From Paenarthrobacter aurescens TC1 (GTDB lineage: Bacteria; Actinomycetota; Actinomycetes; Actinomycetales; Micrococcaceae), in the NCBI GenBank assembly GCA_000014925.1, contig CP000474.1, forward strand, positions 3,658,001 to 3,722,000: 64,000 bases of DNA, given 5' to 3'. The notes beneath the pieces are model-generated. The model saw nothing but the letters and a program-made list of their open reading frames with translations, searched no databases and was not told the DNA's origin. The position numbers and the translations under genes are program-made. Below, piece by piece: positions 18,526 to 28,176 of this stretch (the first letter of the stretch is position 1; the number at the start of each line of letters is the position of its first letter).

Positions 18526-19128
18526 TCAGCCCGAGGGGAGCATGGCGATCAGGACGGGGACGATGCCGAGGCAGATGAACGCCGGAAGGGAGCAGAGACC
18601 CAAAGGAACCACAAGTTTCACGCCCAAGGCAGCCGCCCGCTTCTCCGCGGCCCGGAACTGCTCTCGCCGTTCCCTCGCGGCCTGTGCATAGAGGATGGAA
18701 GCCGACGGCGCACCCGTCAGGGCTGCGAAGGCCAAAGCATCCTTGAGGCGGACCACTTCGGGCGGTTGCCTGGTGGGCGTCCGCCAGGCAGTCTCCCAGT
18801 CGGCACCAATGGCCAGTGCGGCAACAACGGGTCGGAGCGATTGCCTGATGGGGGGTGAGGCACACTTTGCGATAAGTTCCAGGGCCCGCCCGATTCCAGC
18901 TCCGGCGTCGAGCATCGAGGCCACCAACTCCAGCATCATTGCCGTATCGCGAAGTCCGTCAGTCACTACGTCAGGGGTTGATCCGGATGGCTCGTGAAGC
19001 GGTTCAGCGTCCCTGGTCCGAGGATGCAACGGCTGCAAACGCGCTCTCATCCGCGAGGGTGGCGCGAAGGTGAGGATGGCGGCCAGCGCCATGACCGCGA
19101 TCATCAACAGCACCGGGGCTCCGGACAT
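18526..19128 (-). CDS. TadC-like type II secretion F-domain membrane protein
   Basis: 200 residues. An N-terminal hydrophobic helix (GAPVLLMIAVMALAAIL), a T2SSF-type helical region (ELVASMLDAGAGIGRALELIA) and C-terminal hydrophobic helices (VVPLGLCSLPAFICLGIVPV). This is the inner-membrane platform of Tad/Flp systems. ATG at 19128 shares one base with the stop of the upstream gene (TGATG). A much longer open frame extends upstream only as a shadow of the TadB gene. Confidence 0.82.
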   Translation of the reverse strand: MSGAPVLLMIAVMALAAILTFAPPSRMRARLQPLHPRTRDAEPLHEPSGSTPDVVTDGLRDTAMMLELVASMLDAGAGIGRALELIAKCASPPIRQSLRPVVAALAIGADWETAWRTPTRQPPEVVRLKDALAFAALTGAPSASILYAQAARERREQFRAAEKRAAALGVKLVVPLGLCSLPAFICLGIVPVLIAMLPSG

Positions 19129-19955
19129 CAGTGGCCTCCAGCAGCAGAAGCAACCAGCCGCGAGGACCAAATCCGGCCCGCCACTGTCAGGAGGAGTCCG
19201 GCCGCGAACGTGGCGACACCCAGGAAGTTGTTCAGCAAGATCCCCAAAGGGTCCACGCCCAAGGCCATCCCCAGTCCGAGCCCGAATACCGGGAGCCACG
19301 ACAACAGCCGAACAGTAGCCTTGGGACCTGCGAGCGCCGTCTGACGAGCAGCCTCGGAGTCTTCTTCGGCTTCCAGTTGGGCTGCGAATCGGGTGAGGAC
19401 ATCGGCCAACGGACAACCGCTGGTCTCGGCGATGTCCAAGCACGCGGCCAACTCCATCCAGACGCGACGCTCAGGACTTTGGCGTGGCGAATAGACCTTT
19501 GCGGCCGCGCCACGGATGGCTTCTGCAGGAGAGTTTCCCACGGTGGACGCTGCCCGCGCTGCCGCGAGTACTTCCAGCGACCCACGGGACAACCCGGCGT
19601 TCCCTTTCTCCGGCGCCGCACCCGCCCCTGTGCCCGCGCCCGCGCCCGCTGCCGCACCACTGGCCGTGATGTGCGGTGAACCATGGACAAGCCACAGCTC
19701 TTCCCACAACCGGGAAGTTCCCCGTCCTCCGCGCAGGAGTGCCGCGAGCTGTTGCACCAGCACCACAAGCGACAACGGCTCAATCCGGTGTCGCCGATGT
19801 GAACGTCCAGGCCACACTCCCACAAGAGCTTGGGTGCCTCTCATCCGGCCCGTCGGCTCCCCTAGATTCGTCCGAAGACGTCGGCTGCTGTCCCGATGGC
19901 CGCTTAATTGCAGCCAGGCTGCGAGCGCCACAAGAAGGACAAAGACACCTGTCAC
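19128..19955 (-). CDS. TadB-like type II secretion F-domain membrane protein
   Basis: 275 residues with an N-terminal membrane helix, a low-complexity Ala/Gly run (ASGAAAGAGAGTGAGAAP), a T2SSF helical core (ELAACLDIAETSGCPLADVL) and two C-terminal hydrophobic helices. Pairs with TadC as platform proteins for the TadA motor. GTG at 19955 overlaps the tadA stop (GTGA). Confidence 0.82.
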   Translation of the reverse strand: MTGVFVLLVALAAWLQLSGHRDSSRRLRTNLGEPTGRMRGTQALVGVWPGRSHRRHRIEPLSLVVLVQQLAALLRGGRGTSRLWEELWLVHGSPHITASGAAAGAGAGTGAGAAPEKGNAGLSRGSLEVLAAARAASTVGNSPAEAIRGAAAKVYSPRQSPERRVWMELAACLDIAETSGCPLADVLTRFAAQLEAEEDSEAARQTALAGPKATVRLLSWLPVFGLGLGMALGVDPLGILLNNFLGVATFAAGLLLTVAGRIWSSRLVASAAGGH

Positions 19956-21244
19956 GGGGCGACCCCGTTGCTGTGCCTTCCCATTGGAAGTAACCCGGGG
20001 CCAACTGTCGGCTCACCTGCCGGCGCTTCCCTTTCCTGGGGCGCCTCGTCCACCTCAAACGGTTCCAGAGCAAGCCGGGAGGCGAGTTCGGGCCATGCTG
20101 GTCCATATGTCATTCCTGACACGCTCCAGCTAAGGGCAGGAACCACTTTCTGGCCCTCCCGAATATCGGTCACTACACCGATGGATGCCACTTTCCGTCC
20201 CGCCGAGGTTCTGTCCACGTGAATCACGACGTCCAGCGCACTGGAGACCTGCAACCGCACGGCTTCGGCGCTGAGGCCTGCCAAGGCGCCGAGAGCCACC
20301 AATCGCGCCGGCACAGCCGCGGCAGTGTTGGCGTGGATCGTGCCACCGCCGCCCGTGTGGCCAGTGTTGAGTGCGGTCAGCAATTCGCGGACTTCAGCGC
20401 CACGGCATTCTCCTACGATCAGTCTGTCGGGCCGCATCCGCAGGGCTTGCCGAACCAGCTCTCCCAGGTCCAGTGCCCCTCCACCCTCTAGGTTTCCGTG
20501 TCGCGACTCCAGCGTCACTACATGCGGATGGACGGGGTTGAGTTCGGCGGCGTCCTCTATGAGCACTAAGCGCTCCGCCGGATGGCTCAACCCGAGCATG
20601 GTGGAGAGCAGGGTGGTCTTCCCTGAGCCCGTAGCACCGCTGATGAGGAAGCTCAGTTTGCACGCCATGATGGCCCGGAGAATCGACTCGACATGCTCCG
20701 GGAACATGCCACTTTTCCTCAACTCGGTGAGAGTGAATACCTCTTCCCGGCGGATACGGATGGACAGCAGGGTCCCTGCTGTCGATATGGGCGCGAGGAC
20801 TGCGTGCACCCGATAGCCGCCGTTGAGTCGGACATCCACGCAGGGGGAACCGTCGTCCAATCGCCTGCCTCCGGCCGAAACCAAGCGGGTGGCCAGCGAC
20901 CTGATCTGCTGCTCAGATTCGAAGTGAACAGATGCACGTTCCAAGCCATTCCCGCGGTCCAACCAGACCGAGTCGGGGCCGTTGACAAAGATGTCAGTGA
21001 CGGCAGGATCCTGGGCGAGCTGCTGGAGGGGTCCCAGTCCATTCAGTTCCGCGTTGATGGTTTCCGCAGCCTCCAACGCTCCGGCGGTACCCAGTAATCT
21101 GCCGCTGGCCTGCACTGCCGCTGCGACGGTAGACGGTGTTACGGGTCCGCTCCCTGCGAGCACTGATTCCCGCACCGTCTCAAGAAGGAGAGAGTCCAGC
21201 TTGCGGCCCTGACTGCGGCGGGTTACCTCAGCGAAGCGGCTCAT
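19952..21244 (-). CDS. tadA: TadA/CpaF-family secretion ATPase
   Basis: 430-residue motor ATPase. Walker A GATGSGKTTLL is near residue 201, with catalytic Glu region EDAAELNP, the His-box type motif NTGHTGGGGTIHA and RPDRLIVGECRG. The N-terminal domain (ELNGLGPLQQLAQDPAVTDI, VNGP) is typical of CpaF. It powers assembly of the Flp-type fibre with the TadB/TadC platform. ATG overlaps the stop of the CpaE-like gene (ATGA). Confidence 0.93.
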   Translation of the reverse strand: MSRFAEVTRRSQGRKLDSLLLETVRESVLAGSGPVTPSTVAAAVQASGRLLGTAGALEAAETINAELNGLGPLQQLAQDPAVTDIFVNGPDSVWLDRGNGLERASVHFESEQQIRSLATRLVSAGGRRLDDGSPCVDVRLNGGYRVHAVLAPISTAGTLLSIRIRREEVFTLTELRKSGMFPEHVESILRAIMACKLSFLISGATGSGKTTLLSTMLGLSHPAERLVLIEDAAELNPVHPHVVTLESRHGNLEGGGALDLGELVRQALRMRPDRLIVGECRGAEVRELLTALNTGHTGGGGTIHANTAAAVPARLVALGALAGLSAEAVRLQVSSALDVVIHVDRTSAGRKVASIGVVTDIREGQKVVPALSWSVSGMTYGPAWPELASRLALEPFEVDEAPQEREAPAGEPTVGPGLLPMGRHSNGVAP

Positions 21245-22380
21245 TGGGTGGCGCCGTTCAGCTCAAGCACAGAACTTGCGAAACGGCGGACTGGTTTCCG
21301 GCGTCCCAGTTCCAACAATCGTCCAAGTTCGGTCCCGGCCGCCACGCCGCGCATCTCAGGGAGAACGCCCAGCAGCGGCAATCCCAGTGTATCGGCGATC
21401 AGAGGCGCATCCACGGACGTGGTGCCGGTTCCGCGGACCAGGAGTCCGGCATCAACGGGCGGGAGTTCGTTGAGGACGCGCGCTGCTGCTACCGCGGATT
21501 TGAGGTGGGCCATGGTCAGCAGCAGAATCCTGTCGCAGTCCCATGCGAGCGTCCCGAGTCCCTCCCCACTGCGTCCGATGTCCACCAGGATGAGTTCGAA
21601 GCTCCGGCGTGCGGCGTCAACCACGGCAGCTACGGCGTCAGCCGCTGGAATCTGGACCGATTCGCGGGTTCCGGGCCACGACAGGTAGGCGAAGCCGCCA
21701 GCCATGGGCAGCGAATCCCGGAACTGGGACGGATCAATGCTGCCGCGGGTTTCGGCGAAGTCCGGCCACCGGAGTCCAGGAATCTCGTCAGCCGTAACTG
21801 CGAGTTCAAGACCTCCACCCCAGCGGTCACCGTCGATGAGGACGGTGCTGACGCCATGCCCGGCCGCAGCTTGGGCAAGCCAGATTGCCGTGGTGGTAGC
21901 TCCTGCCCCGCCGCTGCCTCCGATGATCCCCATGACCGCGCCTCCGGGGTCAGGGGAACCGGACATGCTGAGGTGTTCGGCCAGCCAGGCGGCGGCCTCG
22001 GGCAGGACAGCCACCCGCTCAGCCCCCAGCGCCGCGGCTAAACGCCATAACCCATCACTTTCAGAGGCTTTGCCGAGCAACACTGTGGGAGCCCTCCGCC
22101 TCGGCGGCAGCTCACGAATATCGCTGCCCACCAAAACGACATCGGCGGTATCCCACCCATGGACGGCGTCCGCCACGTCCAGAGCCGTTCTCAGGCTCCC
22201 GCCTGCAGCGGCGACTATCCGCTTGGCCTCCTCCTGAAGGTAGGGGTCGCCGGAAACGAGCAAGATCCCAACGGCATCACGTGGCACCCAGGATCCGTCC
22301 GCGTCCCCTTGAACTGCTCCCTTGGTGCTCTGCCTGTGTTGCTTGCTGCCTTGCCTATGCCGACGATCTCGCTTGCTCAT
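21241..22380 (-). CDS. CpaE-like ParA/MinD-fold protein (septum-site-determining/SSD type)
   Basis: 379 residues: a receiver-like N-terminal domain (ILLVSGDPYLQEEAKRIV), then a ParA/MinD-like domain. The deviant Walker A reads IIGGSGGAGATTTAIWLA (about 150); both lysines expected in KGGxGKT are absent. Downstream motifs VLIDGDRWGGGLEL and LILVDIGRSGEG keep the fold. It corresponds to the actinobacterial 'helicase/secretion neighborhood CpaE-like' family (Rv3660c, Ssd). ATG at 22380 fits the basic N-terminus MSKRDRRHRQGSKQHR; the longer open frame is antisense to the polymerase gene. First gene of the Tad operon. Confidence 0.88.
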   Translation of the reverse strand: MSKRDRRHRQGSKQHRQSTKGAVQGDADGSWVPRDAVGILLVSGDPYLQEEAKRIVAAAGGSLRTALDVADAVHGWDTADVVLVGSDIRELPPRRRAPTVLLGKASESDGLWRLAAALGAERVAVLPEAAAWLAEHLSMSGSPDPGGAVMGIIGGSGGAGATTTAIWLAQAAAGHGVSTVLIDGDRWGGGLELAVTADEIPGLRWPDFAETRGSIDPSQFRDSLPMAGGFAYLSWPGTRESVQIPAADAVAAVVDAARRSFELILVDIGRSGEGLGTLAWDCDRILLLTMAHLKSAVAAARVLNELPPVDAGLLVRGTGTTSVDAPLIADTLGLPLLGVLPEMRGVAAGTELGRLLELGRRKPVRRFASSVLELNGATQ

Positions 22381-22549
22381 GGCATCCACACTGTTCGAGT
22401 CGGCCGGGCAAGATAAGGCACGGATTCCCCTATGTGCACAACACGCGGTGCCGGCGTAGCTGTGGAGGAACAGTCGCTCCACGCCAAAGCCACGCCGCAG
22501 AGGCCACAACAACACCGGCGCATCACACCATGCCTCCGCACAGGGCAGA

Positions 22550-24250
22550 ATGGACACCATGTATTTGCTGCTCGCCGCCCACCAGGACGGCGCAGCCATA
22601 CAAAGGATCTCCCCCGCCGGAAAAGCTACCGCTGACGCCCGCGTCGTTACGCGCGGTGAGTTGCCCGGCGTCGTGCGCGACCTCGAAGTCCAGCGGCCCC
22701 GCTGGGTGTGGCACCGCGCCCAAGATTGGTGTTCCGAACTGCTGACCCATGGCATAGAGCTGGAGCGTTGCCACGACCTGGCGCTATGCGGGGCTATTCT
22801 GGCCCACTCGGAATTCACGGCCCACACGGACTATGCCAAGCATGCCGTCAAGCTCACGCAGGACGACGACTCAACACCGCCCCGTGTCCTCCAGCCACCG
22901 CCACCGCCCGCGGATCAAGGCGCGCTCTTCGAGGACCTTGCACCGTCGAATCCCAAAGCGGGGCTGGCTGAACTCAGGGAGGAATTCGCGGCCCAGCAGC
23001 ATGCGGTTTCACAAGTCACAACAGAACATCAGCAAAGGCAACGCCTTCAGCTGCTCCTCGCTGCCGAATCGGCCTGCGCCATCATCGCCGTCGAGATGCA
23101 ACACGCGGGCGTCCCTTGGCGCGAAGAGCTACATCAACAGATCCTTGCCGATGTCCTGGGTCCCAGGCCGCCGCTCGGGCATCGGCCACCGGCGTTGGAG
23201 GCTCTCTGCGCCGAGCTCAGGAACATCCTCAACTCCCCCAGCCTGAATCCGGACTCCCCGCAGGACCTCATGCGTGCTTTGCACCGCAACGGGATCGAGG
23301 TGAAAAGCACCCGGCAATGGGAGCTTCAGGAGTCAAAGCACCCGGCAATCCAGCCGCTGCTCGCCTACAAGAAGCTCTCCCGCCTGCACACCGCCAACGG
23401 TTGGTCCTGGTTGGACGCATGGGTCCGTGATGGCCGGTTCCATCCCGAGTATGTGGTGGGTGGGGTGGTGTCCGGCCGTTGGGCTTCGCGGGGCGGCGGG
23501 GCACTGCAGATCCCGCGCAACATCCGGGCAGCGGTCCACGCGGATCCGGGTCACAAGCTCATTGTCGCCGATGCCTCGCAGCTGGAGCCGAGGGTCCTCG
23601 TGGCACTGGCCCAGGACACGAAAATGGCAGAGGCAGCACGCGACAAGGACCTGTACGCCGGTATCGCAGCCCAAGGTTTTGGCGGTGACCGCGCCAAGGC
23701 AAAGATCGCGTTGCTGGGCGCTGTCTACGGCGCTACGACGGGCGAGTCGGGCCGGCTCATGCCGCAGCTGACGCGCACTTACCCACGCGCCGTCGGATTC
23801 GTGGAACAGGCAGCTCGTGAGGGCGAAGCGGGCCGCACAGTAACCACTCGGCTGGGCAGAAGCAGCCCGCCGCCGTCGGCGGGCTGGCTGCGGAGCCAGC
23901 AATCCACCACCGCCGAAGAACAACGGCGCGCCGATAATCTGGCCCGGTCGCGGGGCCGGTTCACGCGCAACTTCGTGGTCCAAGGCTCGGCTGCTGAGTG
24001 GGCGGCATGCTGGCTTGCGGAATTACGACGTCGGCTCCGTGCCTTGCGCGCCGAAGGCTCAGCTGCCGGGGAACTCGTCTTCTTCCTGCACGACGAAGTG
24101 ATGGTTCACGCTCCCGATGACGCCGTGGACGCCTGCATCAGCGCCATCGAAGAAGCGGCGACAGCGGCGAAGGAACTCATGTTCGGGCGGATACCAGTGG
24201 AGTTTCCGGTGAGTGTGGCCGTCGTCGATTCCTATGACAAGGCGAAGTAG
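22550..24250 (+). CDS. Bifunctional 3'-5' exonuclease/DNA polymerase (PolA-like, actinobacterial)
   Basis: 566 residues, much shorter than Pol I. The N-terminal third corresponds to a degenerate exonuclease domain. The C-terminal two thirds is a family A polymerase: motif A VADASQLEPRVLVALAQD (about 338), motif B region KIALLGAVYGATTGE (about 390) and motif C FFLHDEVMVHA (about 512). No 5' nuclease domain. ATG at 22550 used; an in-frame ATG at 22559 is equally possible. It is divergent from the Tad operon. Its role in replication or repair is not established from sequence. Confidence 0.88.
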   Translation: MDTMYLLLAAHQDGAAIQRISPAGKATADARVVTRGELPGVVRDLEVQRPRWVWHRAQDWCSELLTHGIELERCHDLALCGAILAHSEFTAHTDYAKHAVKLTQDDDSTPPRVLQPPPPPADQGALFEDLAPSNPKAGLAELREEFAAQQHAVSQVTTEHQQRQRLQLLLAAESACAIIAVEMQHAGVPWREELHQQILADVLGPRPPLGHRPPALEALCAELRNILNSPSLNPDSPQDLMRALHRNGIEVKSTRQWELQESKHPAIQPLLAYKKLSRLHTANGWSWLDAWVRDGRFHPEYVVGGVVSGRWASRGGGALQIPRNIRAAVHADPGHKLIVADASQLEPRVLVALAQDTKMAEAARDKDLYAGIAAQGFGGDRAKAKIALLGAVYGATTGESGRLMPQLTRTYPRAVGFVEQAAREGEAGRTVTTRLGRSSPPPSAGWLRSQQSTTAEEQRRADNLARSRGRFTRNFVVQGSAAEWAACWLAELRRRLRALRAEGSAAGELVFFLHDEVMVHAPDDAVDACISAIEEAATAAKELMFGRIPVEFPVSVAVVDSYDKAK

Positions 24251-24373
24251 CCGGAACATAGCCGGAAGCGGCGGGACTATCCAGTCACATCTCGCCATAT
24301 GAGCCGGGATGACCCGCCAATGACCGGTACCGCTAAGTAACTTTTGAATGGTCCCCGGTTCTGGATACTTTCG

Positions 24374-24403
24374 CTATGTGGATAGTTTTGTCGGTCCACA
24401 TAG
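24374..24403. promoter_or_regulatory. Inverted repeat in front of the YegP-like gene
   Basis: CTATGTGGA / TCCACATAG, perfect 9-bp arms with a 12-nt spacer, 35 nt before the start at 24438. A TTGAAT/TACTTT promoter-like pair with 16-nt spacing lies just upstream, so this would sit in the early transcribed region. Confidence 0.4.
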
Positions 24404-24437
24404 TGTGCAAGGACGCATTAAAGGGGAAGCATTTTCG

Positions 24438-24638
24438 ATGGCTGGCAGGTTTGAAATTCTCAAGGACAACGACGAAGGATACCGGTTCCGCCTGACGGCG
24501 GCCGACGGAACCCTCGTGGCCGAATCACCCACATTTACACACCTCGAGGGCGTGATTGCCGGGATCAACGCCGTGCGGGAAAACGCCGCAACAGGACTGA
24601 TCGTGGACCGTTCGACGGCGGCGCGCAAGGCGGCATAG
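24438..24638 (+). CDS. YegP/DUF1508 family protein
   Basis: 66 residues, one complete DUF1508 unit: FEILKDNDEGYRFRLTAADG followed by TFTHLEGVIAGINAVRENA. The family is small, soluble and of unknown function; many members have two copies, here there is one. ATG at 24438 has GGGGAAG ten bases upstream. Confidence 0.85.
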   Translation: MAGRFEILKDNDEGYRFRLTAADGTLVAESPTFTHLEGVIAGINAVRENAATGLIVDRSTAARKAA

Positions 24639-24709
24639 GCGCTCCCCAACGCGGCGTACCAGTGAGGCAAAGAACCAGTGAGGCAAGGACCCGACTGAAG
24701 GTCGATGTC

Positions 24710-25387
24710 TCAAAGGTCGATGTCGCGCAGCTTGTCCTTGTCCCAAGGTACGGTCCAGCCCAATTCGTCGAAGAGGCCGCTAAGGACCATCCCCGTGAAG
24801 CCCCACACCAGCACTCCATTTACGGTGAAGCCCGGGCTTGTGTATGTGCGGCCGAACCGCGAAATGGTGGCAGTGACACGGTTGACGGGATCCAGAAGGT
24901 CGCGAACCGGCACTCTGAAGACCTGCGCAGATTCGGCGTAGTCCACTACGCGCACCGGTGACGGCGCATCCCACCACGCCAGCACCGGCGTCACACGGAA
25001 GTTGCTCCGGATGAGCCCGAGTTCCGGGATGACTCCGAGAACCCGGACACCACCAGCATCCAGGCCGGTTTCTTCCACGGCTTCGCGAAGCGCTGCGGCC
25101 ACCACAGAATCGTCTTCGGGGTCCACGCTGCCGCCCGGGAACGCTACCTGACCCGGATGGTCATCAAGGGTGTGTGCCCGTTCCAGCAACAAGACATCGA
25201 GGTCCGCCGGCGCGATAGGACGCCCGGATTCGGCAGGGACGTTGTCCAGCACGCCGAAAAGCATGAGGACCGCCGCAGCCCGGTTGGTTTCGGGGGTGAC
25301 GGGAAGCTTCTCCCAGAGGGCCGAGTGCTGCTGCTGACCGTCTTCAAAGCGGGTTACCAGTGCGGACAGTTCCTCCAGCGCGGTCAC
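24710..25387 (-). CDS. NUDIX hydrolase, CoA pyrophosphatase-like
   Basis: 225 residues. The Nudix box starts [11 protein letters not shown] and continues [13 protein letters not shown], with the catalytic Glu residues in place. The preceding segment [21 protein letters not shown] matches CoA/ADP-ribose pyrophosphatases of the NudL type. GTG start at 25387 overlaps the nth stop (GTGA), so it is translationally coupled to nth. The pair is also linked in mycobacteria. Confidence 0.9.
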   Translation of the reverse strand: MTALEELSALVTRFEDGQQQHSALWEKLPVTPETNRAAAVLMLFGVLDNVPAESGRPIAPADLDVLLLERAHTLDDHPGQVAFPGGSVDPEDDSVVAAALREAVEETGLDAGGVRVLGVIPELGLIRSNFRVTPVLAWWDAPSPVRVVDYAESAQVFRVPVRDLLDPVNRVTATISRFGRTYTSPGFTVNGVLVWGFTGMVLSGLFDELGWTVPWDKDKLRDIDL

Positions 25388-26178
25388 CCGGGCCTCCTTT
25401 GCGATTCCATGCGGATCTCCGCTGCCCTGTGCGTCTCGGCCAGGAGCTGTTCCAGCAAAGCTTCGTTTCCCGGCGCGAGCTCATACTTCAGCAGCTTGGC
25501 CGCCTTGACGGGGTCCGTCTCGCCCTCGCCGTAGCTCGGGCAGAGGCTCGCCACCGGACAAGCACCGCAGGCAGGCTTCCTGGAATGGCAGACCCTCCGC
25601 CCATGGAACACCACTCGGTGGGAGAGCATGGTCCAGTCCCGGGGTTCAAATAAGTCGGCGACGTCGAACTCGATCTTCACCGGATCGTCCGAAGCCGTCC
25701 ACCCAAAACGGCGGGCAAGCCGGCCGAAATGCGTATCCACCGTGATCCCGGGAACGCCGAACGCATTGCCCAAAACCACGTTTGCGGTCTTGCGCCCGAC
25801 GCCCGGGAGCGTCACCAGGTCTTCAAGACGTCCAGGGACCACGCCGTCGAACTCATCCACAAGCCGTGTGCTGAGTGCCAGGACGTTCCGCGCCTTAGCC
25901 CTGAAGAAGCCCGTCGGCTGGAGTATTGTCTCCAACTCGAGGGGATCCGCCTCAGCCATGGCGCGGGCATCCGGGTAGCGGGCAAACAGGATCTTGGTGA
26001 CCTGGTTGACCAGCACATCAGTGGTTTGGGCCGACAGGACCGTGGCCACCACCAGCTCAAAAGGGTTCCTGAAATCAAGCTCCGCATGAGCGTAGGGATA
26101 CTTTTCAGCGAGAACCCTGTTGATTTTGCGCGCCCGGCGTTTGAGCGCGAGCAGCGAACCAGCTTCAGCGATGGCCAC
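25384..26178 (-). CDS. nth: Endonuclease III
   Basis: Base-excision-repair glycosylase/AP lyase, 264 residues. Helix-hairpin-helix [18 protein letters not shown] contains the catalytic Lys; the catalytic Asp is in [13 protein letters not shown]. The [4Fe-4S] ligands [17 protein letters not shown] follow the C-x6-C-x2-C-x5-C spacing. Coupled to the downstream NUDIX gene. Confidence 0.96.
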   Translation of the reverse strand: MAIAEAGSLLALKRRARKINRVLAEKYPYAHAELDFRNPFELVVATVLSAQTTDVLVNQVTKILFARYPDARAMAEADPLELETILQPTGFFRAKARNVLALSTRLVDEFDGVVPGRLEDLVTLPGVGRKTANVVLGNAFGVPGITVDTHFGRLARRFGWTASDDPVKIEFDVADLFEPRDWTMLSHRVVFHGRRVCHSRKPACGACPVASLCPSYGEGETDPVKAAKLLKYELAPGNEALLEQLLAETHRAAEIRMESQRRPG

Positions 26179-26189
26179 GGCGTCCCTGC

Positions 26190-27707
26190 CTAGCCGCGTT
26201 CGATGTTGCTGAGCTCCCGAAGAACCCCGACCTTGCCGTCGGTGTCCTGGACCAGGAATTCATGGCCGCGGTCCTCCAGCGCCAAGACCCATCCACCGGG
26301 TTCGATGGTGAAGGCCGGAGCTCCGCTGTGCTCGTCATAGGCAGTCCGGGGCTGGGCGACGGCGAACCAGAAGGCCTCATACTGGGGCGAATCGGATTCT
26401 TCCGGACGGCTGGCCGGGTCCACGGTAGCGCCGATCGAGTCGCTGACCCTCCGTGTGTCACCGGAAACTATGGGCGTTGCCATGGTGGCAGCCCACGGCT
26501 GTTGGGCCGCGGCAGCCGGCTGTGCAGCGTGCTGCGTGGTGGCGGGCTGTGCAGCGTGCTGCGTGGTGGCCGGTTCGGTTGCAGAACTCGGGGCGTCCTT
26601 TGCCCCCGATTCTTCAGCGGGCTCGGCCCGCTCAGGGGAAGGCACGGCGGGTGAGGCACCTGCACCCGAAGGCGCAGGAGCGGTTTCACGACCAGCGATC
26701 GCAGCACCAGCGGTCGCAGGGCCCGCAGTTTCAGGGCCAGCGGTGTCGGCAGGCTTGGCGTCAGCTGAATGCACGACGGCGGGTGCTTCGGTTGCTGGCG
26801 ACGGCGTGGTTCCGTAGCTGGCCGGCGGAGCGAAGGGGCTGGCGCCTGCAACGGCACCCGCACCGGTTGCGGCACCGGCACCTGCGGGGCCACCCGCACC
26901 GGGAGCACCAGTGGAAGCTGCTGCCGCAGCTGTACCAGGAACATGCGCGCCCGGAGCCTGAGCGGCAGGAACGTGAGCGGCCGGAGCCTGGTATCCGTGC
27001 GCCGCCCCTTGGAATCCGGGCGTTGAACCGGCTGTGTCGGATGGCTTCGGCGTTTTGGGGGCCTTAGGTTCTTTGGGAGCAGCCGGTTTGCGGCTGGGCA
27101 CAGCTGCCTCGCGCGCAACATTGTGCGCGGGCGTTTCAGCACGGCCCTTGAAATCGGCGGAAAGCCACGGAAGATGCGGGGCCAGGACCGTCGCGGCCAG
27201 CAGGCCTACAGAACCGACCAAACCCAACAGGACGCTGCCATTGAACGAGTTGGCAATGGTGAGGAAGAACAGAGGGAAGGCGAACGAGGCCGTGACGGAC
27301 GCGAACTGGTCAACGGACAGCGAGCCAATACGGATGACCGTCCCCGGCTGCAGCCTGCGGGCAACGAAGAGTGCCACCACAACCAGCGGCAGCAGGATTC
27401 CCAGCAGCAGGAAGAACAGGTTTCCAAGGTTCCAGAGGTTGTAAAGTTCCCCGAACATCGGCAGAAGCGAGGCCACGAACATCAGGAGCGTGGAGCCGAA
27501 AACAGTAAGGTCCCGGATGGTGAAAGGCCCGGCGACGGCGTCATACCTACCAGCGTCGTTCTTGGATGCGTCGTTCATGACAGGAGCTCCGGACGTACCC
27601 GGCGCAGGCTTCCCGGCAGCGGTACCACCCGCAGCTGCAGCCGTTCCAGCCGCGGTGTCCGGTCCCGTCGGCAATGAGTCGTGCGGGCCTGGGCTCAGCT
27701 GGTTCAT
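26190..27707 (-). CDS. Hypothetical membrane protein with long Ala/Pro-rich segment
   Basis: 505 residues in three parts: about four hydrophobic helices (residues 65-180, e.g. [20 protein letters not shown]), then about 230 residues of Ala/Pro/Gly/Thr low-complexity sequence, then a conserved-looking C-terminal domain ([40 protein letters not shown]). A 27-bp tandem repeat encodes two copies of ATTQHAAQP. The C-terminal domain probably lies in the cytoplasm. The gene is 11 bp from nth on the same strand. Function not recognised. Confidence 0.78.
   Translation of the reverse strand: MNQLSPGPHDSLPTGPDTAAGTAAAAGGTAAGKPAPGTSGAPVMNDASKNDAGRYDAVAGPFTIRDLTVFGSTLLMFVASLLPMFGELYNLWNLGNLFFLLLGILLPLVVVALFVARRLQPGTVIRIGSLSVDQFASVTASFAFPLFFLTIANSFNGSVLLGLVGSVGLLAATVLAPHLPWLSADFKGRAETPAHNVAREAAVPSRKPAAPKEPKAPKTPKPSDTAGSTPGFQGAAHGYQAPAAHVPAAQAPGAHVPGTAAAAASTGAPGAGGPAGAGAATGAGAVAGASPFAPPASYGTTPSPATEAPAVVHSADAKPADTAGPETAGPATAGAAIAGRETAPAPSGAGASPAVPSPERAEPAEESGAKDAPSSATEPATTQHAAQPATTQHAAQPAAAAQQPWAATMATPIVSGDTRRVSDSIGATVDPASRPEESDSPQYEAFWFAVAQPRTAYDEHSGAPAFTIEPGGWVLALEDRGHEFLVQDTDGKVGVLRELSNIERG
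26518..26571. repeat. 27-bp tandem duplication in the Ala/Pro-rich coding region
   Basis: Two adjacent 27-bp copies differing only at the last base, encoding ATTQHAAQP twice in frame. Confidence 0.85.
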
Positions 27708-28176
27708 CTATTTCTCCTTCGTACGGCGGCGTCTTGGACAGTCCGGCCCGGTGACCTCCGCGGGATTCCGCCGAGAACCGGACACGCCAGAAGTGCGTCC
27801 CAAGACTTATTCAGCCTATGCCACCCCACTGACAGGGTTCTAGCTGAAAACGGCCTTACAGCTTCGCCCACAGCAAACTCCAAGGTTCCTTACAGAGATG
27901 GCCCGCGGTCGCCACCCCCGCAGCGGCTGGCGCGGGCCGCCGTCGTCGTCATGTAAACGGTTCCTAGCCGCCCCGGACGCCATTCGTCGCTAAATCCGCG
28001 CCGCTCGCTGCCGGCTTTGTGACGACGCACACGTAGGACCTCTCAAAGCGATAGTGTTGATGGCGGACAGCACTCTGCGGACCTTTCGGGGAACGCGCTC
28101 GACGCCGACGACGGCCCGGGCGGGGACCTTGTGGCAGGATCCGCGCAGCAAAGATCGATGAATGATGAGGTTCACC
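27708..28176. other. Intergenic region between the membrane protein gene and acs
   Basis: About 470 bp between divergent genes. No protein-coding frame is convincing. It must hold both promoters, but I see no clear -35/-10 pair or operator. It contains the second copy of a 30-bp sequence (27918-27947). Confidence 0.6.
27918..27947. repeat. Copy 2 of the 30-bp sequence at 12401-12430
   Basis: 28 of 30 bases identical to 12401-12430 on the same strand, here in a non-coding region. Confidence 0.5.

Noticed and set aside
18526..19443. Longer version of the TadC-like protein
   Set aside because: The first 105 residues are the TadB gene in another frame; the TGATG junction at 19128 is the natural start.
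27681..27956. Plus-strand open frame upstream of acs
   Set aside because: Begins antisense to the membrane protein gene, has no ribosome binding site and no recognisable domain.
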